Assembly (NCBI GenBank): GCA_001566295.1
Contig: KQ964253.1
Location: forward strand, 372,001-436,000
Source of the DNA: Microdochium bolleyi
Lineage: Eukaryota > Ascomycota > Sordariomycetes > Xylariales > Microdochiaceae
DNA: 64,000 bases
Direction of reading: 5' to 3'
Position 1 is the first letter of the stretch, and each line of letters opens with the position of its first letter. The notes beneath the pieces are model-generated. The model had not been told where the DNA came from. It was given only the letters and a program-made list of their open reading frames with translations, and did no database searches. Position numbers and translations under genes: made by a program. Positions 55,025 through 64,000 of the stretch are shown one piece after another.

Positions 55025-57459
55025 TCACATTACACTGCAGCTTTTCAGGTCGACGCCGTAGCTAGACTGGCACTGCTCCAGATATCCAGCCTCCTCGGAC
55101 GTCCCCGCAAGCGTGCTGCGCGGCCGGACCAATCCCTTGATCCGGAGTGTCTGCTTGCCGTCGCTGTGCCACCACCGCAGCTTCTGCACAAGCGCTCGCT
55201 CCTCGTCGTCTGTGCTGATCTCCCACTTGCCGCCGCTCACCTCCACCGTGCACTGCTCCTTGGGGAAGTGCCACTCGGGCAGGAAGACAGTCGTAGGCGT
55301 CTCATCGGACAACATCTTGGTGCCCTCGACATTGAGCGTGAACTGACAATTGCGCAAGTCAAAGACGTAGTCGATGATGGTGCCGTTGGTGTAGATGGGA
55401 GCAGGGCGGACGTATGCGTCTGCGGCCCGGTACCCGGGTGCGTTGGTGAGCTCTGGGTTCGGGCTGGATGGCTCGGATGAGATTGATGGGTTCGTCAGTG
55501 TCCGCTTCAGGTTCGCAGGCGTCACGCTGGTTTCCGCATTGCCGCCTTTCCGAGTCGTGTCGACCTTGAGCAGGCCGTCCGAAGTCTGAGCGTCAACTTC
55601 GCGAGGAAGCACTGTCTCAGGTAGAGTCTGGTCATCCACGGAGAATATGGACAAGTCCTCCCCGTTCCACTGGTCACCGTGATGGTGGTCGTTCTATCAA
55701 AGGAAGCGAGTTAGTCAGCGGTAGTCGGCGACAGACATTGGGCATAATTGGACCTACAGTGGGACAGTACAGCCACAATGTGTAGCCTTCCATATGCGCT
55801 CCTTCCACCGCAAAGTGGTTTGCATCCATGGCGGCAGACTGGCTCGAGTAGTCGCCTGTCTTGTATGCCGCCTTGTCGTCCATGTCGTATGGAATGCCAA
55901 ACTCGGTCAACATGCAAGGGTGCTTGCCCATATTGTCCAAGCCTTCTTTCCTCATAGCCGCCAGTTGCTCCTTGAATGAGTTGCGGATCGCCGTCTCTCC
56001 AATCTTGATCGCGAATGCCGGATGGAGATATCTTCCACGCAGGACACCGAGGACATCGACGTTCCAGGTTCGGTTCCATTTCTTGGTCATGAGAGTAATG
56101 CCGTCGTAGTAGTGTGGCGCATAGACCATCTTGGGATCGTCGTCGGCTGTGCCTTTGATATTAGGCGGGATCTCCAACGTAGGCGGCTGGCAGAGCATGA
56201 TGGCGTCCTTGTGTATCGCTCTGATGGTATCCCGATACTTGCGGTAGAAGTCCATGAAATAAGTGTTCGTGAACTCAAGGTAGTCAATGACTTTGCCCGA
56301 CTTGGGGTGCTTCGTAAAATAGTCCTTGCGCAACAGAACGTCATTCGTGGGGTCCCACACCCCGTGCTGCGCCCAGATGCATTCGCCCATCTTCCACCCG
56401 GGATCTCTCTTCCATCCATAGCGTGAGTCGTCATAATCGGCGGCCAGCCACGCTCTCTCGCCACGGGGGTCGACCAGCACGCGTCCCACCTTATACGGTC
56501 CAAGGCCGCCCATATCCCACGAGTCGACCTCGCATGCTCGCCCAGATCCTGTCAAGATGGCCTGCCAGATCGTGGGCGAGGTACCCTTCTTGAGATTCTG
56601 CTCTGCAGGAATCACACTGATGTCGTGGTAGCCGATCAAGCACCTGTTTGGCTCGTTCAAGCTCTCCCACCCAAACACCACGTCATTCTCAATGTCACCG
56701 GCTTCGTGTATCCGCTTGGCGAGATGCTCGCAAGCGCGCATGAAGTGTCCTTGCAGGTAGTCCTGAATATTCATGCCGTCGATGATGCATTTCGGGGCAA
56801 AGTCGCGGCCGCCAAAGAACATGGTGAATATCGTAGCACAAGCCAGCCTGTTGTAATTGGTCGACCAGATCATCTTTGGGAATTTTTCGGGGTCGCTATA
56901 TGTGTTGTGCACGATAGACGCCTCGGTGGCAGCGAAGCTCTGAGGGTCGAGGCCGCAGGCGTAGATTGTCCACATGGGTGCTCCTGAACCACCGCAGTAT
57001 CGTGACCACTATGGTGCGCGCCATCGTTAGTCAAGTATGCCAGGCCGGGGTCGGCTGTGAGGCACCACTACGTACCACGTCCTGATGAGGGTCCATGAAG
57101 ATGTAAAACCCAAAGGACTTGGCTTCTCGGAGCACTTCGATCGTGTGCTGGATCCACTGCTCGTCGTACTTGCCAGGCCCAGCGGCCTCGATGGCCTCCC
57201 ATGTGAAGACGTAGCGGATTGTGTTGTAGCCAAAGCGCTTGAGGCGGGCAAAGTGGATGTGTGCATCCTCCTTGGTGAAAGGCCTGCTGTGAAACTTGAC
57301 ATTGTCGCCATCAAAGAAGTTGTCGGGCTCGTGAGAAGGGACGTCGGGCTGGCTGGGGACCTTGGCGTTGCCGGCGACATTGATGCCCCTGAGAAGGACG
57401 TGCCGTCCAGCGTGGTCGCGGAACTCGCCGTCCTCGATGGTCAGGCGTAGCGACGACAT
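55025..57459 (-). CDS. GH5 steryl-beta-glucosidase/glucosylceramidase-like (Egh1/EGCrP2 type)
   Basis: Exons 57076-57459, 55758-57008 and 55025-55693 (minus) join in phase 0 at both introns and encode 767 aa. The N-terminus begins a GH5 barrel (GEFRDHAGRHVLLRGINVAG, YNTIRYVFTWEAIEAAGPGK, FMDPHQDVWSRYCGGSGAPM). The acid/base is Glu247 in ESLNEPN; the nucleophile is Glu497 in LTEFGIPYDMDD. After the barrel lies a C-terminal beta-sandwich domain typical of the GH5_12-type family. This group includes yeast Egh1 and Cryptococcus EGCrP2, which hydrolyse ergosteryl-beta-glucoside and related glycolipids; the DPHQDVWSRYCGGSGAP block is characteristic. No signal peptide. It is likely an endomembrane or vacuolar enzyme of sterol-glucoside turnover. 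Divergent with SKI3. Confidence 0.92.
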
Positions 57460-58429
57460 GGCGGTGTGAAAGTAGGAGGCAGTGGTGTGACAGCAACGGC
57501 GCGGCTCTGCTGTATCGCGAACGAGCGCGCAAGAGGCAGTCGAGTGGTCGTTGCGGTGCTGGAGCGGATGTTGGCAGCGGCCTGGAAGCTCGGCACGGTG
57601 TTACGGGGGTATCGATAAGACGGATGACGTGCCTGCTGGGCGGGATGCGAAGTGGTGAATGACGACAGGAGCCGTGGTGGGGTGGCCGGTCGGGGATGGG
57701 ACGGAAGCTGTCCACGGGGGTCCGCACGTCTGGTCTCGCACAATGGGATGTGTGGTTTAGGATCGTGGAGAGGAAGGTTTCTGTTGGGTATTGCGAACTG
57801 ACTACAAGAAATAGGGACTAGGGATGCGGACGGATCTGGGGAAGGGGCGATCTAGGCTCGCTGGGGCGAGTTGATGAATGACGTCCAGGATGTCCACGGG
57901 CCATGAACCGTGCCGATGCGCCCGGAGCTCGGTGGCGGGCTCCCGAAGTTTTGCCTGCAAGTGTGTGGTGTGTGGCAGCCACACCAGCAGGCCCATAGTC
58001 TAGGCCCCGGCCCCTCCCAAGCCCACTCACTGCAGCGGTCATCCACGCGTATGTCAGAGCTATGTGCTTGGTGGGGTTTGCAGCAGCTTATTCAACAGCA
58101 GCTCATGCCAAGCTCAGCCAGCACCGACATCATCGTCACACCTTCAAGCCGTCCTAAGCTCGTTCGCTGCTCCGGACTGTCACTCTTTTCTTTCTTTTGG
58201 CGCCGTTGCAGCTGCTGGGCGAGTTGGGCTCAGTTTTGCCATTTGGGATCTCTTTGCCACGAGCTCCCAGGCATCGCCTAGCCTTGGCTCCCATCACCTT
58301 GACGACATTGTGGCCTTCACCCGAGCGTCTCGAGGTATCACAACGGGCAAAGTGAGAGAACTAGGACACGTATAAGCAGATTGAGTGCTATTGGGCAGGT
58401 CGTAGTCCTTGGGGCCCTACTCCGGCAAG
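57460..58429. other. divergent promoter between the GH5 gene and SKI3
   Basis: About 970 bp shared by both genes. No extra gene, RNA or repeat seen. Confidence 0.55.
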
Positions 58430-61400
58430 ATGGCAAGCGCCAAGGCCTCCCTCAAGGCCATGAAAGACGCCATTGGCAAGCAGAAATGGGACGATGCGAT
58501 ATCCCTTGCACAGGATGTCTTCGACAAAGACCCAAAGAACTATCTGGCGTAAGTGATGCCGCCGCCGACTTCCTCGACATGCGGGACTGTCATCGCACCC
58601 ATCTCGTCTTGCACGCTAACATAAGACACTCTCAGGTACGTTTTCTACGCATTCGCACTGGACAAGAAGAACCAGCTGGACGACGCAGAAAAGGCATATG
58701 AAACAGCCTCAAACCTGCGGCCGGAAGAATCACAGGCTTGGCAGGGCCTCATCAAGCTCTACGAGAAAAGAGGCCCGTCCAGCATACCGAAGTACTACAA
58801 GGCTGCCCTCAAGCTGGCAGAGATATTCCGGGATGCGGACGACATAGCCAAGTGCCACGATGTAGCGCAAAAGTTTGTCGACTTCGCACTCAACCAGGGC
58901 GACCGGTCGCAGTATGTGCATGCTCTGCACATCATGCTGCCTGACAGCCCAATATACTCAGCCTTGGAAGGTCGCATACCACATCCTTCCAAGACGTATG
59001 AGACCATGGCGCAAATTTTGGAGGTCGATGAGAAGAAACGTATCAACACTCTCATCGGAGAGCGGAGGACTAGGCTCGGCGCCAAGATCGGCGAAGTGAC
59101 AGTCGAGGTTACTCGAGAGGTCATGTGCAAGAGCGAGCTGGCTGAGATCTACCAGCAGCTGATCATATGGACCAACGACGACGATATTCGGAGGCAGTAC
59201 GAAGAGAGGCTTCTTCAGTTCTGCTATGACAGGCTATTGTCAATGCACCCTGCGGACAAGCCGAAGGAGCTGCCCAATGTGCAGAAGTTGGCCAACGACA
59301 TGGTCATTATCAAGCACCCATTCAAGCTGGCGTGGGACATCGCTGTCGAATGGCAAGACTGCAAAACCTTTGCGGACTGGGATGTCAACATCCTTCGCCA
59401 GTACTGCGCGCATTTTCCAGATAGCGACTTGTATCGAGTTCTGACCGGCTTCATGACGAGTAACATCTCGCCGTTTCCCAAGATTGAGGAGGACGACTCA
59501 AAACAGTAAGTTCCCTTATCCTTGACCAATCAGCACGATTGGTTGCCCTTCTCCCAAATACTGATGCCCATCATGCAATAGGGCCCAGGAGACGCGGAAG
59601 CAGGAGAGCACGGATGATAGCTCCGACGATGAGGACGGCGGTGCGCCAACGTCCGTCATCCCATTCACGGACGAAGACCGCCTTCTCATGATGACGGAGG
59701 GCATCGCCACGACCCACTCTCTGCTAGCTCATCGCATCATGGGCGAGTACTATCAGCACTTGGAAGAGCACGAGAGCAACGCCGAGCTTATGCGGAAAGC
59801 CATGAAGATCATGGTCTCTGAAACGGAGAGGACCGGGAAGGTCTTCACAAACGCAAACCAGGCTTTCATGGTCTACCTTGGCACCGCCCTCGTCTACTAC
59901 CAGTCGCCGCGGAACCACGGCGAGGCCAAGTTCCTTTTCGACAAAGCCCTTGAGGTTGACCCAACGTGCACGCCAGCCATGATTGGCGTGGGATTGATTT
60001 ACGAAGAAGAAGAGGAGTACGACCAGGCTATCGAGTTCCTTGAGCGAGCTCTAATTGGTGGCCCCGACAATCTGCGGGTTCGAGCTGAAGTGGCGTGGCT
60101 GTACGCGCTCAAGGGCGACTATACTCGTGGTAGAGCCGAGCTTGAGGCACTACTTGAGCCAATGGACGAGGCGTCCACTTCGAAAGAAACATTGGCACAG
60201 ACCCGGTATCGCCTCGGGATGTGTATCTGGAACCTTGACGACTCCAAGGCTGCGCGTAAGAGCCGAAAGGGAGCATACGCTTGCTTCCTAGAAGCGCTGA
60301 AAGCAGACTTCAGCTTTGCTCCAGCGTACACCAGTCTGGGAATATACTACGCGGACTATGGCAAGGACAAGAAGCGTGCGCGCAAGTGTTTTTTGCAGGC
60401 CGTGGAGCTTTCGTCCTCGGAGGTCGCGTCGGCAGAACGGCTTGCTAGATCGTTCGCCGATGACGGCGACTGGGACCAGGTCGAGCTGGTAGCTCGTCGT
60501 GTGGTTGAATCAGGCAAAGTCAAGCCCCCGCCGGGATCGAAGCGTAAGGGAATCAGCTGGCCGTACTCTGCACTGGGCGTTGCCGAGCTCAACAAGCAGG
60601 ATCATGGCAAAGCGATCGTCTCCTTCCAGAACGCCCTGCGCATGACCCCGAACGACTACCACTCATGGGTTGGGCTTGGGGAGAGTTACTACAATTCCGG
60701 CCGATACATTGCCGCGACTAAAGCGCTGCAAAACGCGCAGAAGCTTGAAGAGACAAATACTTCTATCCCGGACAGCGACAGGTGGTTCACCAAGTATATG
60801 CTCGCAAACGTGCGTCGCGAAATTGGCGAGTTTGACGACGCCATTGACCTATACCAGGAAGTGATGAAGACTCGACCAGATGAGGAGGGTGTCGCCATCG
60901 CGCTCATGCAGACCTTGGTTGATGACTCTCTCGACTGTGTGGAAAAGGGTCTCTTTGGCAAGGCTGTAGAGCTCGCCCAGAGCGTGCTAACGTCCGCACT
61001 TTCTGTGCCAGCTGCTCTTACGGAGACCTTCAACTACTGGAAAGCTGTCGGTGACGCGTGCTCCGTGTTTTCATCTGTGCAGAGTCGTCTGCATGACTTC
61101 CCCACAGAAGATGTTCGCAAGATCCTCGAGCTGGGCGAAGACGCGGACGCTCTCTACACTGTTCTGCATGATGTCGATGGGGTTGGCAAGGGTGTCATCT
61201 TTGCAAAGGGGCTGTTCGCAGAGGACGAGCAGCTTGGCGTCGACCTCACACGAAGCTTGCATGCTTCGATCCTGGCTCACAAGAGAGCCGTGCACCTCTC
61301 AGCTCAGGATGCCCACGCCCAAGCGGTGGCTTACTACAACCTCGGCTGGGCAGAGAATCGCGCGCATCTGTGCCTGCCTGCCGAAATTCGAGCACAGTCG

Positions 61401-62885
61401 AGCAGATATCAGAAAGCTGCTGTCCGCTGCTTCAAGCGCGCGATCGAGCTTGAGGCGAACAACACCGACTTCTGGAACGCACTCGGTGTTGTGACGAGTG
61501 AAATCAACCCGTCTGTTGCACAGCACGCATTTGTGCGGAGTCTGTACCTGAACGAACGCAGCGCGCACGCCTGGGCGAATCTTGGCGCTCTCGCACTCAT
61601 CCAGAACGATCCGCAGTTTGCAAATGAAGCCTTCACCAGGGCGCAGTCTAATGATCCCGACTACGCACATGCGTGGCTCGGTCAAGGATTTGTTGCTCTG
61701 CTGTATGGAGATGCCAAAGAGGCTCGCGGTTTGTTCACCCACGCCATGGATATTGCTGAAGCCTCATCACTAGCAACAAGACGCCACTACTCTGTCGCTC
61801 TGTTTGACCACATTCTCACCAACCCGCCAGCCATGGGCAGCATCTCCTTGGTTCACCCGCTCTTTGCCCTGCGGCAGCTTCAGGGGCTGAACCCTCAGGA
61901 GCTGAGCTACCAGCACCTGGCAGTCCTGTTCGAGGAGAGAGCAGACGACATCGACCGCGCAATATCGTCCCTAGAAAAGACGGCGAGCAACCTCGAGGCA
62001 GATTACGAGTCGACCGAGTCGCCTCAAGCCCTCGGACGCTTCGCCTTGGCCAAGACAGACCTCGCCCGCGCATACCTCGCAGCGGGAGACTACGAGCAGG
62101 CCGCGCAGTGCGGCGAGACCGCTCTGCAGCTGAGCAGCGACAACTCAGAGAACGAGCTGAGCGCCGAGCAGCGGCGCAAAGCACGCCTGTCGGCACACCT
62201 GACAGTTGGCCTCGCACAATACTTCAGCAAGGAGTTCGACTCGGCTCTGGTCTACTTCGAGACCGCACTCGAGGAGTCCGAAGGCAACCCGGACGCCGTG
62301 TGCGTGCTGGCACAGGTGCTCTGGGCGACGGGCACCGAGGACGCACGCGACCGCGCCCGCTCCGCGCTCTTCGAGGTCATCGAGAAAGACCCCGCGCACG
62401 TCACCTCCGTGCTGCTGCTGGGCGTCATCGCGTTGCTCGACGACGACGCCGAGTCGCTGGAGGCAGTGCTCGCCGAGGTCAACACCCTGCGCACGAGCAG
62501 CGCCGTGACCGATGCCCAGCAGGCGCAGATCAGCGACGTGCTGCAGGCCGTGGCGGCTCTCTCTAGCGGCGCAGACTCATCAGCGGAAGAAGACCCTGTC
62601 CTCACGCAGATACAGAACGACATCATGCTCAACCCACACCTACCCCACGCATGGTCCAAGATGGCGCAGCTCGGTGGCGGCGATGGCGACGACGACAACG
62701 GGCATGCCGCGGCCATGGCGCTGCACGTTGCGCAGAAGGCGATCCCGCCCAAGGGCGCGCTCGGCGCGGCGGACCTCGCCGAGGCATATGCCGGGACGCG
62801 CACGGCTGCGGACGCCCAGAAGGCGGTGCTCGTGGCGCCGTGGTGTGCTGTGGGCTGGGAGAGTCTGCGGGCGGGCGTTGCCTGA
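58430..62885 (+). CDS. ski3: SKI3-like TPR protein (superkiller complex)
   Basis: Exons 58430-58548, 58636-59505 and 59582-62885 encode 1430 aa; all junctions are in phase with good consensus. The protein is composed of TPR repeats from end to end. The N-terminal repeat (KDAIGKQKWDDAISLAQDV, NYLAYVFYAFALDKKNQLDD) matches SKI3/TTC37. Further repeats include TPAMIGVGLIYEEEEEYDQA, YSALGVAELNKQDHGKAIVS and HAWANLGALALIQNDPQFAN. SKI3 is the scaffold of the SKI2-SKI3-SKI8 complex, which feeds mRNA into the cytoplasmic exosome for 3'-5' decay, including non-stop decay. An acidic loop (STDDSSDDEDGG) lies after the first intron-2 boundary. Length and repeat plan fit fungal SKI3. Cytosolic. Neighbouring genes do not inform function. 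Confidence 0.93.
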
Positions 62886-63453
62886 TGTCGTGCATAGTGT
62901 CTGTTCTAGCCGGCGGTGAAAGGCCTCAATTGTACTAAGGCCCATATTCTGACGTCCACTGGCTCACGACAGAGATTCGCGCACTTGAGGAAGTCCTTTA
63001 CCATGAGAACCGCGCCTAGAAAAAGTAAGGATCAAACAGTACCGTTGGATAATACGTACTCAGCCAAGGAGGCGATGTTGTCGACGTCATCGATGTCTTG
63101 CACAAGTCTAAATAAATCACGGAAGTTTAGACACCGTCATGTTGAGTACAGTTGCAAGTCAATAAAGCGCCCCTCCATCTCGTACGGTCAAGTGCCCCTT
63201 CAAAGCGACGATGCCCACCAAAATACGAGACTTGCAAACAATGATCGCGATGAGACATGCGCATACATAGTAGCTCCTGTTCTTTCTCTCGTTGTCGTAT
63301 CCATGCCTCAGTGTTGACGGTCTTTATTCATATACATCTGACTCCCTCTTATTGATATGTACGCCCAGCCAGAGTGGTCTTCACGATCTATCCAAGTCCG
63401 GATTGTTACTCCGACTCTTCTCCATTCCACGCCATTTCGATCCCGAACTTCCA
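62886..63453. other. intergenic, convergent
   Basis: About 570 bp of convergent 3' flanks; nothing else seen. Confidence 0.5.
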
Positions 63454-64000
63454 TTACTTCGGCCGCCTGAAAGGATGCGCCTCCGTGTTGAGAACCCACT
63501 CGTCCAGACTGACCAGTCCCTCATCGCTGAACACAAGGTAGAAGTACTTGAGTGTCTCTGCGAACCAGAAGCTCTCCATTGAGTCCTGCATGTTGCTCCC
63601 CATGTCGAATAGCTTCCTGCCTCCCCATCCCTGCCCGTCAGCTCCGCCGCTACCGTGCAGCCCGCCATCGACAACCCGCACGGACTTGATCGCGGAGAAG
63701 GCGAGCTCCGTCTCGGTCGCGGCGATGACGGACTCGAACATGCGCCACGCGACGTCCTGATAATACCGCTTGCCCGTCATGCGGTACATGAGGAACACAC
63801 TCTCGATGGCCTCCGGACGGAGCATGTATTGCGGGTCACGCGCCGAGAGGAAGCCCTGCGGCAAGGGCGGGGGCTTGGGTTTCTTGAACTTCTTCTTTCC
63901 GGCGCTGCTGCTGCTGCTGTCACTGTCACTGTCGTCGTCGTTGCGGTCAAAGTTCCGATCCTGATCAGTGAGCTCGACGTTTTCGAACTTTGTCTCGTTC
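63454..64000 (-). CDS. GH47 class I alpha-mannosidase, 3' part (5' end beyond window)
   Basis: The window ends inside this gene; only the C-terminal part (about 180 residues, terminator at 63454) is visible. It has DPQYMLRPEAIESVFLMYRM, DSMESFWFAETLKYFYLVFS and the terminal TEAHPF motif, all signatures of GH47 alpha-1,2-mannosidase. These enzymes trim Man9GlcNAc2 N-glycans in the ER/Golgi or, in EDEM/Mnl1-type members, mark misfolded glycoproteins for degradation. Directly before YMLRPE lies a low-complexity stretch (DDDSDSDSSSSSAGKKKFKK) that does not belong to the usual catalytic fold. Calcium-binding Thr of TEAHP is present, so the fold's core end is intact. Type (ER Mns1, Golgi, or EDEM) cannot be told from this fragment. 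Confidence 0.9.
   Translation of the reverse strand, partial: NETKFENVELTDQDRNFDRNDDDSDSDSSSSSAGKKKFKKPKPPPLPQGFLSARDPQYMLRPEAIESVFLMYRMTGKRYYQDVAWRMFESVIAATETELAFSAIKSVRVVDGGLHGSGGADGQGWGGRKLFDMGSNMQDSMESFWFAETLKYFYLVFSDEGLVSLDEWVLNTEAHPFRRPK

Noticed and set aside
1..64000. CRISPR arrays, insertion sequences, prokaryotic operons or a PKS/NRPS cluster
   Set aside because: The DNA is eukaryotic with introns; no spaced repeat arrays, transposase genes or megasynthase domains were seen.

Overview
The window is nuclear DNA of a filamentous ascomycete (Pezizomycotina). The gene set suggests Sordariomycetes, but the sequence does not settle genus or family. The evidence is short introns (mostly 50-95 bp) with GTRAGT-type donors and CTGAC-like branch sites, GC-rich coding sequence, a eukaryotic tRNA-Asp, Zn2Cys6 regulators, a CFEM protein, a BCK1-type MAPKKK and a SKI3 homologue. 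I read about 25 genes: 22 complete protein genes, two cut by the window ends (an SDR on the left, a GH47 mannosidase on the right) and one broken gene. There is also one tRNA. All exon joins were worked out by hand from splice sites and reading phase.

Left part (1-9.8 kb): a carbon-metabolism neighbourhood. It holds an SDR fragment, an intracellular-type GH3 beta-glucosidase with a PA14 insert, a secreted GH43 glycosidase on the opposite strand, and a second SDR. Next come two hydrophilic His-rich genes (8.7-9.8 and 12.0-13.1 kb) that share a distinctive motif, then a Zn2Cys6 factor (13.8-16.2 kb) whose zinc cluster is spread over three exons, one of only 23 nt.

Middle part (16-31 kb): tRNA-Asp(GTC), then a disabled gene with a STAND-type fungal N-terminal domain and a WD40-like C-terminal part, a small secreted protein, a UBC-fold (E2-like) protein, a monocarboxylate-type MFS transporter, an F-box protein, a small unknown protein and a RidA-like protein.

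Sugar locus (31-38.5 kb): a sugar/H+ symporter-type MFS gene and an intracellular-type GH32 invertase are divergently transcribed from a 1.4-kb shared promoter. A Zn2Cys6 factor with a long C-terminal polyglutamine run lies beside the GH32 gene. The simplest reading is import of an oligosaccharide such as sucrose or raffinose, followed by cytosolic hydrolysis under a linked regulator. CreA-like sites lie upstream of the transporter.

Right part (39-64 kb): a low-complexity coiled-coil protein, a small alpha/beta-barrel-like protein, a 4.5-kb stretch with no convincing gene, a GPI-type CFEM protein, the cell-wall-integrity MAPKKK (BCK1 type), a steryl-beta-glucosidase-like GH5 enzyme divergent from SKI3, and the 3' part of a GH47 alpha-mannosidase. 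This part is mostly conserved housekeeping content.
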